Both the position numbers and the translations under genes were made by a program. Below are positions 34,842-43,471 of a stretch of DNA of 64,000 nt, in pieces. A model generated the notes under the pieces. It did no database searches, was not told the origin of the DNA, and saw only the letters and a list, made by a program, of their open reading frames with translations. Position 1 is the stretch's first letter, and every line of letters begins with the position of its first letter. Source of the DNA: Gemmatimonadota bacterium (lineage in GTDB: Bacteria; JAAXHH01); contig JAPOZT010000004.1 in NCBI GenBank assembly GCA_026705925.1, forward strand, positions 62,001 to 126,000. Direction: 5' to 3'.

Positions 34842-35720
34842 GTGGACACGAACTTCGATCCGGTGTCGCTTGAGGAAATCGTGACCCGCGCCTTGCGGGA
34901 AGACATGGGAGACGGCGACGTCACCACCGAGTGGACGCTGGTGCCCGACACGGTAGCCTGCGCCCGATTCGAGGCCAGGCAGTCCGGTGTCCTTTCCGGA
35001 TTGTACCCGGCATGTCTCACGTTCCGGGAAGCGGATCCCGGCCTGGAGTTCCGGACCCGGCTGACCGATGGCGATCGTGTGGAACCCGGCCAGCCCATCG
35101 CCGAAGTTCGGGGCGCCGCGCGGTCGTTGCTCACCGGCGAACGGACGGCGCTCAACTTCATGCGCCACCTTTCCGGCATCGCCACCATGACCCGGCAGTA
35201 TGTCGATGCCGTGCGGAACACCGGCGCGCGCATCGTGGATACCCGCAAGACCACGCCCGGTCTCCGCGACCTGGAGAAAAGGGCCGTAGTGCACGGGGGC
35301 GGAACCAATCACCGCCACGGTCTCTTTGACATGGTGCTGATCAAGGACAACCACATCGCCGCCGCGGGAGGCATCGCCGCCGCGGTTCGCAGATGCAGGT
35401 CAAACATGGAGCAATCGGGCAGGCGATACGACATCGAAGTGGAGACGAGTAGCCTGGACCAGGTCGAAGAGGCCGTGCGCAGCGGGGCGGACTGGATCAT
35501 GCTGGACAACATGAGCGATGAAGAAATGCGGACGGCGGTCGGCCGGATCCGCGCGTTGACCGCGGCGGATCGGTCCATCGTGATCGAAGCGTCAGGAGCG
35601 ATCACGCTGGAACGGATCGAGGAGATCGCGAAAACCGGCGTCGACGTGATTTCCGTCGGCGCCCTGACCCATTCCGCGCCGGCGCTCGATATCAGTCTGA
35701 ACATAGTGGAGACCGCCTGA
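34842..35720 (+). CDS. nadC: quinolinate phosphoribosyltransferase (carboxylating)
   Basis: A 292-aa enzyme that makes nicotinate mononucleotide from quinolinate and PRPP in de novo NAD synthesis. Motifs are ALREDMGDGDVTTEWT, ERTALNFMRHLSGIAT, VDTRKTTPGLRDLEKRAV, GGGTNHRHGLFDMVLIKDNHI and the EVETSSLDQVEEA/DWIMLDNM phosphate-site residues. The start is GTG at 34842 after GCAGGATTCC. The open frame extends upstream through the nnr gene without support. No nadA or nadB is in the window. Confidence 0.95.
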   Translation: MDTNFDPVSLEEIVTRALREDMGDGDVTTEWTLVPDTVACARFEARQSGVLSGLYPACLTFREADPGLEFRTRLTDGDRVEPGQPIAEVRGAARSLLTGERTALNFMRHLSGIATMTRQYVDAVRNTGARIVDTRKTTPGLRDLEKRAVVHGGGTNHRHGLFDMVLIKDNHIAAAGGIAAAVRRCRSNMEQSGRRYDIEVETSSLDQVEEAVRSGADWIMLDNMSDEEMRTAVGRIRALTAADRSIVIEASGAITLERIEEIAKTGVDVISVGALTHSAPALDISLNIVETA

Positions 35721-35800
35721 AATTGGATGCGTCGAAACCCCTGGCCGGGCCCCGCTCCCGCCGCCGGGTTTGGCGCCGGTGTCACCGGAACGGAACGACG

Positions 35801-36649
35801 ATGAAACCCCCTTCCCCGAGCGAGGAGTTGGCAGGACACCAGGACCGGTACGACGCGCCCCGCATGCGCGCGAAGCTGTCATCGCGGATCTTCGGCCGGG
35901 TACTGGAATACCACGAGCGGGTAGGGTCCACCAATGACGTGATCCTGGACCTGGCCGCACAGGCCGCGCCCCATGGGACGGTCTGCCTTGCCGATGAGCA
36001 GTCGGCCGGCAGGGGCCGCCGCGGATACGGGTGGTTTTCGCCCCCCGGATGCGGGATCTGGACTTCCGTCCTGCTCCGGCCCCGGCTGTCCGCCGCCCGG
36101 ACTCCTCCGCTCACGTTGTGCGCGGCCGCGGCCGTGGCCCGCGTCCTAGAGGAGGCCGCCGGCGTGTCCGTGGAGATCAAATGGCCGAACGACCTGCTCA
36201 TGGGAGGACGCAAGGTCGCCGGGATCCTGGCGGAGTCCCGCGTCGTATCCGGAGACGAGCCGGTCATCGTGATCGGCATGGGGATCAACGTAAACCACAC
36301 CCGTGAACAGTTCCCCGACGAGCTTTCCGCTTCCGCCACTTCACTGCGCATCGAGTCGGGCCGACCCGTGGGTCGCGCGGAACTGTTCCTGGCCATTCTG
36401 GCCTCCGTCGAATCCGCTTACGGGCACTACCTGGAATCGGGGCCCTCTTCCCTTCTGGCCGAAGTCGACGACCGGCTCGCATGGCGGGGGTTGCCGGTCG
36501 AGGCCGACAGTCCCGCCGGAGCCGCCGGGCACGTATCCCATATCGATGAGGAGGGCGGCCTGGTGCTCGATCGACAGGACGGCGGCCCCCTTGTCATCCG
36601 TTCAGGATCCATCAGACTGCTCAGACTCCGCAATCACGCACGGCCATAG
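35801..36649 (+). CDS. birA: biotin--[acetyl-CoA carboxylase] ligase
   Basis: A 282-aa biotin protein ligase. RVGSTNDVILDLA, the biotinyl-AMP loop QSAGRGRRGYGWFSPPG, and VEIKWPNDLLMGGRKVAGILAE are the family hallmarks. The C-terminal small domain is present. There is no N-terminal helix-turn-helix, so it is a ligase only, without the BirA repressor function. Its likely target is the AccB protein encoded at 57.4 kb. The ATG at 35801 is chosen; a TTG at 35723, right after nadC, would add an atypical Arg-rich extension. Confidence 0.92.
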   Translation: MKPPSPSEELAGHQDRYDAPRMRAKLSSRIFGRVLEYHERVGSTNDVILDLAAQAAPHGTVCLADEQSAGRGRRGYGWFSPPGCGIWTSVLLRPRLSAARTPPLTLCAAAAVARVLEEAAGVSVEIKWPNDLLMGGRKVAGILAESRVVSGDEPVIVIGMGINVNHTREQFPDELSASATSLRIESGRPVGRAELFLAILASVESAYGHYLESGPSSLLAEVDDRLAWRGLPVEADSPAGAAGHVSHIDEEGGLVLDRQDGGPLVIRSGSIRLLRLRNHARP

Positions 36650-36676
36650 TCGTCTACCGAAGGGAGACCAAGCCTC

Positions 36677-37531
36677 ATGGGATTACTTGTCGATGTCGGG
36701 CTGCCGCTGGCGCTCGCCTTCATCATGTTCGGACTTGGGCTCGGGCTCACCTTCGACGATTTCGCCCGGGTGGTGCGCCGGCCGCGCGACTTCGTGGTGG
36801 GTGCCCTCTCCCAGATCGTCCTGCTGCCGGCGGTTGCCTTCGTCCTCGCCAGCGTGTGGCCGCTGGCGCCGGAACTCGCTTTGGGCCTGATGATCATCGC
36901 CGCCGCGCCGGGCGGCCCGACCTCCAATATCCTGACCGCGTTTGCTCGCGGCGATGTCGCGCTGTCGATCTCGCTGACCGCGGTGATCAGCCTGGCCAGC
37001 GTGATCACCATTCCGGTCATCGTGGTCTTCGCCTATGGGCAGTTCATCGGTAACTCGGCGGAGCAGGACATATCGGTCGCCGGTGCCGCACTCAGCGTCT
37101 TCCTGATTGTCGCCGTTCCGGTGCTGATCGGTCTTCTTATCCGCCGCTTCGCGGAAGGCTTCGCACTTCGGTTCGAACCAGCGGCCCGCAAGGTCTCTGC
37201 GGTGCTGTTGATGATCGTACTCGCCGGCGCGATTTTCGATCAACGCGCCAACATCGTCTCCTATTTCGCACAGGCCGGACTGGTCACACTCGTCCTCAAC
37301 TTGCTGATGATGACACTTGCCTGGTTTCTCGCCCGGATGTTCGCCACCGGGCCGACCCAGCGGACCGCCATTTCGATCGAATGCGGCATACAGAACGGGA
37401 CGCTCGCGATCGCGGTGGCGGTTATGCTGTTCGGAGGCGGGCTCGCGACCATGCCGGCGGCGACCTACAGCCTGATCATGTTCGCCACCGCGCTGATCTA
37501 TATCGCCGTGCTGCGGCGTAGCGCCACATAG
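36677..37531 (+). CDS. bile acid:sodium symporter (BASS/SBF) family transporter
   Basis: A 284-aa membrane protein with about nine to ten hydrophobic segments. LPLALAFIMFGLGLGLTFDDF is the conserved first motif. LMIIAAAPGGPTSNILTAFARGDVALS and IECGIQNGTLAIAVAVMLF are the crossover-helix motifs that bind Na+ and substrate in the ASBT fold. Bacterial members carry bile acids, pyruvate, pantothenate or other organic anions, and the substrate here is unknown. It lies 28 bp after birA and closes this gene group. Confidence 0.9.
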   Translation: MGLLVDVGLPLALAFIMFGLGLGLTFDDFARVVRRPRDFVVGALSQIVLLPAVAFVLASVWPLAPELALGLMIIAAAPGGPTSNILTAFARGDVALSISLTAVISLASVITIPVIVVFAYGQFIGNSAEQDISVAGAALSVFLIVAVPVLIGLLIRRFAEGFALRFEPAARKVSAVLLMIVLAGAIFDQRANIVSYFAQAGLVTLVLNLLMMTLAWFLARMFATGPTQRTAISIECGIQNGTLAIAVAVMLFGGGLATMPAATYSLIMFATALIYIAVLRRSAT

Positions 37532-37650
37532 CTCCGGATTACCCACAAGCGCCACACACAGTCACATCCCCGCGAACGTCCCAAAATACCGCTGGCGGCT
37601 CTGATCCCGCGAGTGCAACAAACTTGCGCGCGACCCAACACAAAAAAAAC

Positions 37651-37679
37651 TTGCGTTCGCTAGTGAGCCTTCATATATT
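37651..37679 (+). promoter_or_regulatory. sigma-70-type groEL promoter
   Basis: TTGCGT (37651-37656), a 17-bp spacer and TATATT (37674-37679). The -10 box overlaps the CIRCE operator. The surrounding 297-bp gap contains no gene. Confidence 0.8.
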
Positions 37680-37704
37680 AGCAGACTGGAAGTTTGAGTG
37701 CTAA
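37678..37704 (+). promoter_or_regulatory. CIRCE operator (HrcA binding site)
   Basis: TTAGCAGAC, a 9-nt spacer and GAGTGCTAA. The right arm is identical to the CIRCE consensus TTAGCACTC-N9-GAGTGCTAA and the left arm matches 7 of 9. The position over and just after the -10 box predicts HrcA repression relieved by heat shock. hrcA itself is not in the window. Confidence 0.9.
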
Positions 37705-37828
37705 TTTCAGTATTGTTACTTGTTGAATATACAAGTATTTAGACGACTCAAAAGTGCGTACAGCCAAGCCTGTTCGTCTTGCTCGGAATCGCCCGGTACC
37801 ACCCGGCGAAACATAGGGGGTAGCAGAA

Positions 37829-39451
37829 GTGCCAGCAAAACAACTTTCATTCGACGCCGATGCCCGGCAGGCCCTCAAACGCGGCGTGGACGCCCTGGCT
37901 GACGCGGTCCGTGTCACCATGGGTCCCAAGGGGCGATGCGTCGTGCTCGACAAGAAATTCGGCTCGCCCACTTTCACGCTGGATGGCGTCACGGTGGCGA
38001 AGGAAATCGAGCTCGAGGACAACTACGAAAATATGGGCGCCCAGATGATCAAGGAAGCCGCGTCGAAGACGAGCGACGTGGCCGGCGACGGGACGACCAC
38101 GGCCACCGTGCTCGCCCAGGCCATCTACGCGGAAGGCTTGCGGAACGTGACTTCCGGCGCCAATCCCATGGATCTGAAGCGGGGTATCGACAAGGCCGTG
38201 TCTGCGGTGGTCGGTTCGATCGCTGAAATGTCGAAGGGCGTGGAAGGACGGAAGGAAATCTCGGAGACCGCCACGGTTTCGGCCCATGGCGACGCCACCA
38301 TCGGCGACCTTATCGCGGACGCGATGGAAAAAGTGGGCAAGGATGGCGTCATCACGGTCGAAGAGGCCAAGAGCATGGAAACCTCCCTCGATGTCGTGGA
38401 GGGCATGCAGTTCGACCGCGGTTATCTGTCGCCTTACTTCGTTACCGACTCCGAGTCCATGGAAGCCGTACTCGAGGATACGAAGATCCTGATTCACGAC
38501 AAGAAGATCAGCGCCGTCAAGGATATCTATCCCGTCGTCGAGAAGATCGCCCAGAGTGGTTCCCCGCTGCTGATCATCGCCGAGGACATCGAGGGCGAGG
38601 CCCTTGCCTTGCTGGTGGTCAACAAGCTTCGTGGCACCCTGAAGGTCGCCGCGGTCAAGGCGCCCGGGTTCGGCGACCGCCGGAAGGCCATGCTCGAGGA
38701 TATCTCCATCCTGACCGGCGGAACGGTCATCTCCGAGGACGCCGGCTTCAAGCTGGAAAACGTGACCGTGGGCGACCTGGGCACGGCCAAGCGCGTCAAC
38801 CTCGACAAGGACAACACGACGATCGTCGAAGGCGCCGGCGGCACCGACGCGATCCAGGGACGCATCAACCAGATCCGCGCCCAGATCGAGGAAACCACCT
38901 CCGATTACGACCGGGAGAAGCTGCAGGAACGCCTGGCCAAGCTGGCGGGCGGCGTGGCGGTCATCAACGTGGGCGCCGCGACGGAAGCCGAGATGAAGGA
39001 AAAGAAGGCCCGGGTCGAAGACGCGCTCAACAACGCCAAGGCGGCCATCGAGGAAGGGGTCGTGCCGGGCGGCGGCGTCACGTTCATCCGCGCGCTTTCC
39101 GCACTGGATAACGGACTGGACACCGAGGGCGACGAAACCGTCGGCGCCGGCATCGTGCGCAAGGCGCTCGAAGCCCCAGTGAGGCAGTTGGCGGAAAACG
39201 CCGGTCTGGAAGGTTCCATCATTCTGCAGAAGATCCGGGAAGGCGAAGGCGGATACGGTTACAACTTCGAATCCGATGCCTATGGCGACATGTCGGAAAC
39301 GGGCGTGATCGAGCCCGCCAAGGTTTCCCGCGTAGCGCTGCAGCACGCCGCGAGCATCGCCGGCCTGCTGCTGACCACCGAAGCGCTGGTGGCGGAACTC
39401 CCCGAAGACACCCCGCCTCCGGCCATGCCCCACGGCGGCGGCATGTACTAA
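37829..39451 (+). CDS. groEL: 60 kDa chaperonin GroEL
   Basis: A 540-aa cytosolic chaperonin. [21 protein letters not shown] and [15 protein letters not shown] form the ATP site, and [33 protein letters not shown] is the GroEL signature. The protein ends in [12 protein letters not shown], a Gly/Met tail. It starts at GTG (37829) 8 nt after AGGGGG. There is no groES directly upstream, unlike the usual groESL operon. Expression should follow CIRCE/HrcA control, and the gene is closed by a strong terminator. The stop region is duplicated (39448-39465 and 39470-39487, 16 of 18 identical). Confidence 0.98.
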   Translation: MPAKQLSFDADARQALKRGVDALADAVRVTMGPKGRCVVLDKKFGSPTFTLDGVTVAKEIELEDNYENMGAQMIKEAASKTSDVAGDGTTTATVLAQAIYAEGLRNVTSGANPMDLKRGIDKAVSAVVGSIAEMSKGVEGRKEISETATVSAHGDATIGDLIADAMEKVGKDGVITVEEAKSMETSLDVVEGMQFDRGYLSPYFVTDSESMEAVLEDTKILIHDKKISAVKDIYPVVEKIAQSGSPLLIIAEDIEGEALALLVVNKLRGTLKVAAVKAPGFGDRRKAMLEDISILTGGTVISEDAGFKLENVTVGDLGTAKRVNLDKDNTTIVEGAGGTDAIQGRINQIRAQIEETTSDYDREKLQERLAKLAGGVAVINVGAATEAEMKEKKARVEDALNNAKAAIEEGVVPGGGVTFIRALSALDNGLDTEGDETVGAGIVRKALEAPVRQLAENAGLEGSIILQKIREGEGGYGYNFESDAYGDMSETGVIEPAKVSRVALQHAASIAGLLLTTEALVAELPEDTPPPAMPHGGGMY

Positions 39452-39520
39452 GCGGCACGCTTCGATGTTCTAAGCGCGACGCTTCGAAGAGGAACCGGTC
39501 CCCGACCGGTTGCAGGTTAA

Positions 39521-39546
39521 CCCCCGGTGGCTCCACCGGGGGTTTT
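39521..39546 (+). terminator. rho-independent terminator after groEL
   Basis: The stem CCCCCGGTG / CACCGGGGG with a 4-nt loop is followed by TTTT. It is the clearest intrinsic terminator in the window and isolates groEL from the next gene. Confidence 0.92.
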
Positions 39547-39549
39547 CTC

Positions 39550-39578
39550 TTGCGACGGCCAGTCGCCGATTCTATATT
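39550..39578 (+). promoter_or_regulatory. promoter for the aminotransferase-like/folB/folK genes
   Basis: TTGCGA (39550-39555), a 17-bp spacer and TATATT (39573-39578), beginning just after the groEL terminator and 54 bp before the next start. Confidence 0.6.
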
Positions 39579-39631
39579 TTCCCGAGACCGGCGGCGGATG
39601 CGAAAGACAGGTCCTGGGCGACGGAGCGACC

Positions 39632-40888
39632 ATGAGAAATCCGGTGGTGATAGAACGCGCGGAACGGCTTCACCAGATCCCGCTGAACCGGCCCCTGGAG
39701 CATTCCCGGTACTTAAGAAGACTGGCCGCCAGGGGGATCGAGCCCATAGACCTGACCACGGGCATTGCCGACCCTCACGCACGGCACGATGCCATCGAGA
39801 AGACCTTCGACGCCGATTCGGCCACCGGCGGTCGAGACGGGTCAGACGGACCAGGCAGTCCGGAAGTTTCGGCCGAGACATCCCGGCTCGCAGGCGACGC
39901 GTTCCGCAGGGCATTCAGCAACTGGTTCGCGTACCGCTTCGACGTGGAGATCGATCCGGACACCCAGGTCCTGCCCTTCGCGGGTTCGGCGGTCGGCCCG
40001 GCCTGCGTGGCCATGGCGCTGGTCAATCCCGGCGAAACCGTGCTGGCGCCCGACCCCTCCCACCCGGCGTACCGGACCAGCGCCGTGCTGGCGAACGGAC
40101 AGATCCAGTCCTATCCCCTGCACGGGCGGAACGATTTCCTCCCCAACCTGAAGCAGATCGAACCCCGGGTCGCCGGGCAGGCGAAGCTGATGTACGTTGG
40201 TTTTCCCAACGACCCGACCGGCGTTGTGGCGGACCATTCGTTCTTCCGGGAACTCATCGATTTCGCACGCAGGCACAACATCATCGTCTGTCACGACGCG
40301 ACGCAGCATTTCCTGACGTACGACGGGATCGAAGCCCCGAGCCTTCTGCAGACGCCCGGCGCGATGAACGTGGGCATCGAGCTGTTCTCCCTTTCCGTGC
40401 TGCCCGGCGGCATGTTCCGCGACCTGGGCGTGGCGGTGGGCAATCCTTCCGCGCTGGCCGCCATGTCCCAGTTGACTTCCCATCTGCATGCTCCATTGCT
40501 TCCCGGCCTGCTCGCGGCCGCGGCCGCTGAGTTCCCCCGTCTGGACCGGCACGTGGAAGCCATGGTTTCCCGGTGCGGGTCGCAGAGGGACCTGATGGTA
40601 ACGGGGCTGCGGGACCTCGGCTGGCACCTGCCCGCGCCCGGCGGCGGACCTTACGTCTGGCTTCCCGTGCCGCTCCGCTATTCCTCCGTTCGATTCAGCA
40701 TCCTGCTGCGCAAGGCGGGCGTGTTCGTCGTGCCCGGCGCATACCTGGGCGAATACGGCGAAGGATACGTCCGAATGGCCTTCAACGGCGAAGAGGCCCA
40801 GATCCGTACCGCCCTCGACCGCATCGACCGGCAGATGTCGCGATTCCGATTGCGCAAGCGGGCGTTCCCCGCGGTCAGTCTGGCCTGA
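39632..40888 (+). CDS. class I/II aminotransferase-fold protein lacking the PLP lysine
   Basis: A 418-aa protein with the overall layout of a fold-type I aminotransferase: YVGFPNDPTGVVAD, HDATQHFLTYDG, FSLSVLPGGMFRDLGVAVGNP and a C-terminal GYVRMAFN with the carboxylate-binding Arg. Several cofactor residues are changed. The lysine of SxSK is V256, the Asn of NNPTG is D194 and the Tyr after the cofactor Asp (D222) is Q225. It should not form the usual internal aldimine. A binding, regulatory or non-PLP role is possible, as is a different mechanism. It heads a group with folB and folK. Confidence 0.82.
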   Translation: MRNPVVIERAERLHQIPLNRPLEHSRYLRRLAARGIEPIDLTTGIADPHARHDAIEKTFDADSATGGRDGSDGPGSPEVSAETSRLAGDAFRRAFSNWFAYRFDVEIDPDTQVLPFAGSAVGPACVAMALVNPGETVLAPDPSHPAYRTSAVLANGQIQSYPLHGRNDFLPNLKQIEPRVAGQAKLMYVGFPNDPTGVVADHSFFRELIDFARRHNIIVCHDATQHFLTYDGIEAPSLLQTPGAMNVGIELFSLSVLPGGMFRDLGVAVGNPSALAAMSQLTSHLHAPLLPGLLAAAAAEFPRLDRHVEAMVSRCGSQRDLMVTGLRDLGWHLPAPGGGPYVWLPVPLRYSSVRFSILLRKAGVFVVPGAYLGEYGEGYVRMAFNGEEAQIRTALDRIDRQMSRFRLRKRAFPAVSLA

Positions 40889-40901
40889 ACGGATCCGCCA
40901 A

Positions 40902-41270
40902 ATGCCCGGAGACTGGATCAGCGTGCGGGGTATCCGCACATTCGGCCACCATGGCGTGACGGCCCTTGAACGGTCACGGGGGCAGGTCTTCGAAGCCCAC
41001 GTCGCATTGCGCCTGGACCTGTCAGAGGCGTCCCGGACGGACCGACTGTCCGATACCGTGGACTACGCGGACGTCTGCCGGCGCGTGGGACGCGTCCTGG
41101 GCGGCGATCCGTGCCGTCTGCTGGAGGCGGTCGCCGGCCGGGTGGCGGACGAACTGCTTACCGCCTACCCCCCTGTGGACCAGGTCGTGGTCAGACTGTG
41201 GAAGCCCGGTGTGGCCGCGGACCTGCCGCATTCGGGAACCCCCGGGGTCACCGTGCATCGAAGCAGGTAG
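40902..41270 (+). CDS. folB: dihydroneopterin aldolase
   Basis: A 122-aa folate-pathway enzyme that cleaves 7,8-dihydroneopterin to 6-hydroxymethyl-dihydropterin. VRGIRTFGHHGVTALERSRGQVFEAHVAL, the DTVDYADVCRRV block (Tyr and adjacent acid) and LLEAVAGRVAD with the catalytic-region Glu match the family; the C-terminal KPGVAADLPHSGTPGVTVHR is standard. It starts 13 bp after the aminotransferase-like gene, and folK follows. Confidence 0.93.
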   Translation: MPGDWISVRGIRTFGHHGVTALERSRGQVFEAHVALRLDLSEASRTDRLSDTVDYADVCRRVGRVLGGDPCRLLEAVAGRVADELLTAYPPVDQVVVRLWKPGVAADLPHSGTPGVTVHRSR

Positions 41271-41307
41271 GCGGACCAGGCGGACCAGGCGGACAGCAAG
41301 GTGCGAA

Positions 41308-41802
41308 ATGGCGTCAGTCGCGCTGGGACTGGGCAGCAACATCGGGGATCGCGTCGCCAGGTGCCGGCAGGCGCTGTGCGAACTGGCCGGAAATGGGGCG
41401 ATCCGGATCGTCAGGCGCTCGTCATGGTACGAGACGCGGCCGGTAGGCCACGCCGGCCAATCCGATTTCGCCAACGGCGCGGCCCTCCTGGAGACCACGC
41501 TGGCGCCAGTGCGACTCCTCGAAACGCTCAAGGACGTCGAAATGCGCATGGGACGTTCCGTTACGTGGGAAAAAGGGCCCCGCGAAATCGATCTCGACCT
41601 GTTGCTCTACGACGATCTGGTCCTCGGACGGCCGGGTCTCGACATTCCCCATCCCGCCATGGCGCAACGGGCCTTCGTGCTCGTTCCCCTGACGGAAATC
41701 TCACCGAACCTGGTCCATCCGGTGCACGGGCGAACCGTTTCCGACCTGCTGGACGACCTGAAACCCGTGGACCATCTCGTCCGCTACCTCGCCGCACCTT
41801 AA
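41308..41802 (+). CDS. folK: 2-amino-4-hydroxy-6-hydroxymethyldihydropteridine pyrophosphokinase
   Basis: A 164-aa HPPK that transfers pyrophosphate from ATP to the FolB product. GLGSNIGDR, SSWYETRPVGHAGQSDFANGA, the signature GPREIDLDLLLYDDLVL and IPHPAMAQRAFVLVPLTEI are all present. A short run of gcggaccag repeats (about 41270-41295) separates it from folB. No folP is in the window. The downstream GlmU-like gene begins 11 bp after its stop. Confidence 0.95.
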   Translation: MASVALGLGSNIGDRVARCRQALCELAGNGAIRIVRRSSWYETRPVGHAGQSDFANGAALLETTLAPVRLLETLKDVEMRMGRSVTWEKGPREIDLDLLLYDDLVLGRPGLDIPHPAMAQRAFVLVPLTEISPNLVHPVHGRTVSDLLDDLKPVDHLVRYLAAP

Positions 41803-41813
41803 CCGGAGCCCCG

Positions 41814-42647
41814 ATGGAAGAAGCCAACGGCGATCTGATCACGCTGATCCTGGCCGCGGGAAAAGGCACCAGGATGCACTCCGACCTGGCGAAGGTGCTG
41901 CACCGTATTAGCGGCCGGCCGATGATACACTACGTGCTGGACACGGCGCGTGCGCTCCGGCCACGGAGGATCATCGTCATCGTCGGACACCAGGCCGACG
42001 CGGTACGGCGGGAACTGGCCGGATCGACCGGATTGCCCGAATCGCACGGACCGCCCGAATCGCCCGGACCAACCGGGCCAACCGGACCGCCCGTGGAATT
42101 CGCCGTGCAGGAGGAACAGCTGGGCACCGGCCACGCGGTGCGCCAGGCCGGACCGCTGCTGGCCGGAGAAAGCGGTGTCGTCCTCGTACTCGCCGGTGAC
42201 ACGCCCCTGATTCGTCCTTCCACCCTGGCATCGTTGATCCAAGCGCACCGCCGGGACGGCGCCGCGGCCTCGGTACTCACCGCCGGCGTCGACGACCCCA
42301 CGGGACTGGGACGCATCCTGCGCGACGGCGCGGGCCGAATCGACCGGATCGTCGAGGAGAAGGACGCCACGGAGGAACAGCGGGCGCTCAAGGAGATCAA
42401 CACCAGCACCTATTGTTTCGAACCGGTCCTGCTGCTGCGGGCCCTGAACCGGCTGTCCCCGGAGAACAGGCAGGGCGAATACTACCTGACGGACACCATC
42501 GAGATCCTCCGGCGGGAGGGTCACCGCATCGCGGACGCACCGGCCGGCACACCGGAAGAAACCATGGGGATAAACACCCCGGAGCAACTGTCGGCGGCCG
42601 AATCCTGGCTGCTGGAACGGGACCGCGCGCGGCCTCGCGACGGCTAA
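41814..42647 (+). CDS. UDP-N-acetylglucosamine pyrophosphorylase-like nucleotidyltransferase (GlmU N-terminal domain only)
   Basis: A 277-aa sugar nucleotidyltransferase. LILAAGKGTRMHSDLAKVLHRISGRPMI is the pyrophosphorylase signature, with QLGTGHAVRQA, LVLAGDTPLI, EEKDATEEQ and INTSTYCF following as in GlmU. The left-handed beta-helix acetyltransferase half (about 220 more residues) is absent. Another protein must therefore acetylate glucosamine-1-phosphate, or this enzyme receives GlcNAc-1-P made elsewhere. A Gly/Pro-rich insertion of tandem origin occupies residues about 71-93 between strands. The nucleotide sugar is inferred, not proven. Confidence 0.85.
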   Translation: MEEANGDLITLILAAGKGTRMHSDLAKVLHRISGRPMIHYVLDTARALRPRRIIVIVGHQADAVRRELAGSTGLPESHGPPESPGPTGPTGPPVEFAVQEEQLGTGHAVRQAGPLLAGESGVVLVLAGDTPLIRPSTLASLIQAHRRDGAAASVLTAGVDDPTGLGRILRDGAGRIDRIVEEKDATEEQRALKEINTSTYCFEPVLLLRALNRLSPENRQGEYYLTDTIEILRREGHRIADAPAGTPEETMGINTPEQLSAAESWLLERDRARPRDG

Positions 42648-42654
42648 AAAACAG

Positions 42655-42684
42655 TTGACACCACACCCGCTCACTCTGTATATA
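42655..42684 (+). promoter_or_regulatory. sigma-70-type promoter for the LytR_C-rsfS-ribosomal gene cluster
   Basis: TTGACA (42655-42660), an 18-bp spacer and TATATA (42679-42684). It is the best promoter in this gap and is followed by about 260 nt before the first start codon. Confidence 0.7.
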
Positions 42685-42689
42685 TAGTG

Positions 42690-42935
42690 GTCTGGAAAGC
42701 GAATCGGATTCCGCCTGTCGAACCAGCGTTCGATTTGACGGCGGAACTGTGTCGAGACCGGGGTACAAAGGGGGATCGCATGGTGAAAGGAACTGGTCGA
42801 TGAAGCACTGTTGGTACCCTACCTATGTTTCCCTTCCTGGTGTATTCCCCTAGTAAGCTCTCCGGTTATTTCTGGCAAGCAGATATCGATGGTCGCAAGG
42901 TCCCGTAGCAGGCCGTACCTTCGGACGCGTACCGC
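42690..42935 (+). other. long untranslated leader or small RNA candidate
   Basis: About 245 bp with no open frame of note, downstream of a strong promoter. A stable stem-loop can be drawn at 42711-42744 (outer CCGCC/GGCGG, inner TCGAAC-CAGC-GTTCGA). It does not match tmRNA, RNase P, SRP or riboswitch cores that I know. Confidence 0.35.
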
Positions 42936-42947
42936 GTGGGATCCGCC

Positions 42948-43469
42948 ATGACGAGACAGGTCATCCAACCCTCCGCAAACCGGCCGGACGCCGATGCGGA
43001 AGGACGCGGGCCAGGCGGACGCTGGCGCGTTCGGGTGCTTGAAGGCGTGATCGTCATCCTGCTCGGACTGAACGCCTACCTGGTCTACTCGGTGGCGACC
43101 TCGTCCGCATTCTCAACGTCCGCCGAACGGTCCGTCGAGGCGGTCGTCGACCCCTCGGCCTTCCATATCCAGGTGGAAGTCCTGAACGGATGCGGTGAAC
43201 GGGGGATCGGACAACGGGCCATGCGATTCCTCCGGGAACGGGGATTCGACGTGGTCAATATCGACAACGCCGACCATTTCGAGTACCGGGAAACGGTCGT
43301 GCTGGACCGCAGGGGAACGGACGGGCCGTCCGAGGCCGCCCGCGCGGTCGGAAACGCATTGGGTACGCAATACGTCCTGCTCCAGCGGAACGATGACCGC
43401 CTGGTGGACGTATCGGTGGTGATCGGCAAGGATTACGGCGAACTGCTCTTTTCCGTGGAGAACGACTGA
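42948..43469 (+). CDS. LytR C-terminal domain protein, single membrane anchor
   Basis: A 173-aa protein with a cytoplasmic basic N-terminus, one membrane helix (about residues 33-52, VIVILLGLNAYLVYSVAT) and an exported LytR_C domain (about 73-173). VEVLNGCGERGIGQRAMRFLRERGFDVVNIDNADHF and the GTQYVLLQRND stretch are typical of this domain. Stand-alone LytR_C proteins are often found just before rsfS, as here. Their role is unsettled, probably in the envelope. The ATG at 42948 is preferred to the in-frame GTG at 42936. rsfS follows after 2 bp. Confidence 0.82.
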   Translation: MTRQVIQPSANRPDADAEGRGPGGRWRVRVLEGVIVILLGLNAYLVYSVATSSAFSTSAERSVEAVVDPSAFHIQVEVLNGCGERGIGQRAMRFLRERGFDVVNIDNADHFEYRETVVLDRRGTDGPSEAARAVGNALGTQYVLLQRNDDRLVDVSVVIGKDYGELLFSVEND

Positions 43470-43471
43470 TC

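Noticed and set aside
35723-35800. TTG start for birA directly after nadC
   Set aside because: It adds an Arg-rich segment not seen in biotin ligases; the ATG at 35801 is more consistent.
36677-37531. BASS transporter as a recently acquired gene
   Set aside because: Codon use looks only slightly less GC-biased and there are no repeats, integrase or attachment sites; evidence is too weak.
42690-42935. tmRNA, RNase P RNA or SRP RNA in the non-coding leader
   Set aside because: None of the conserved ends or core sequences of these RNAs is present. It is kept only as an unclassified leader candidate.
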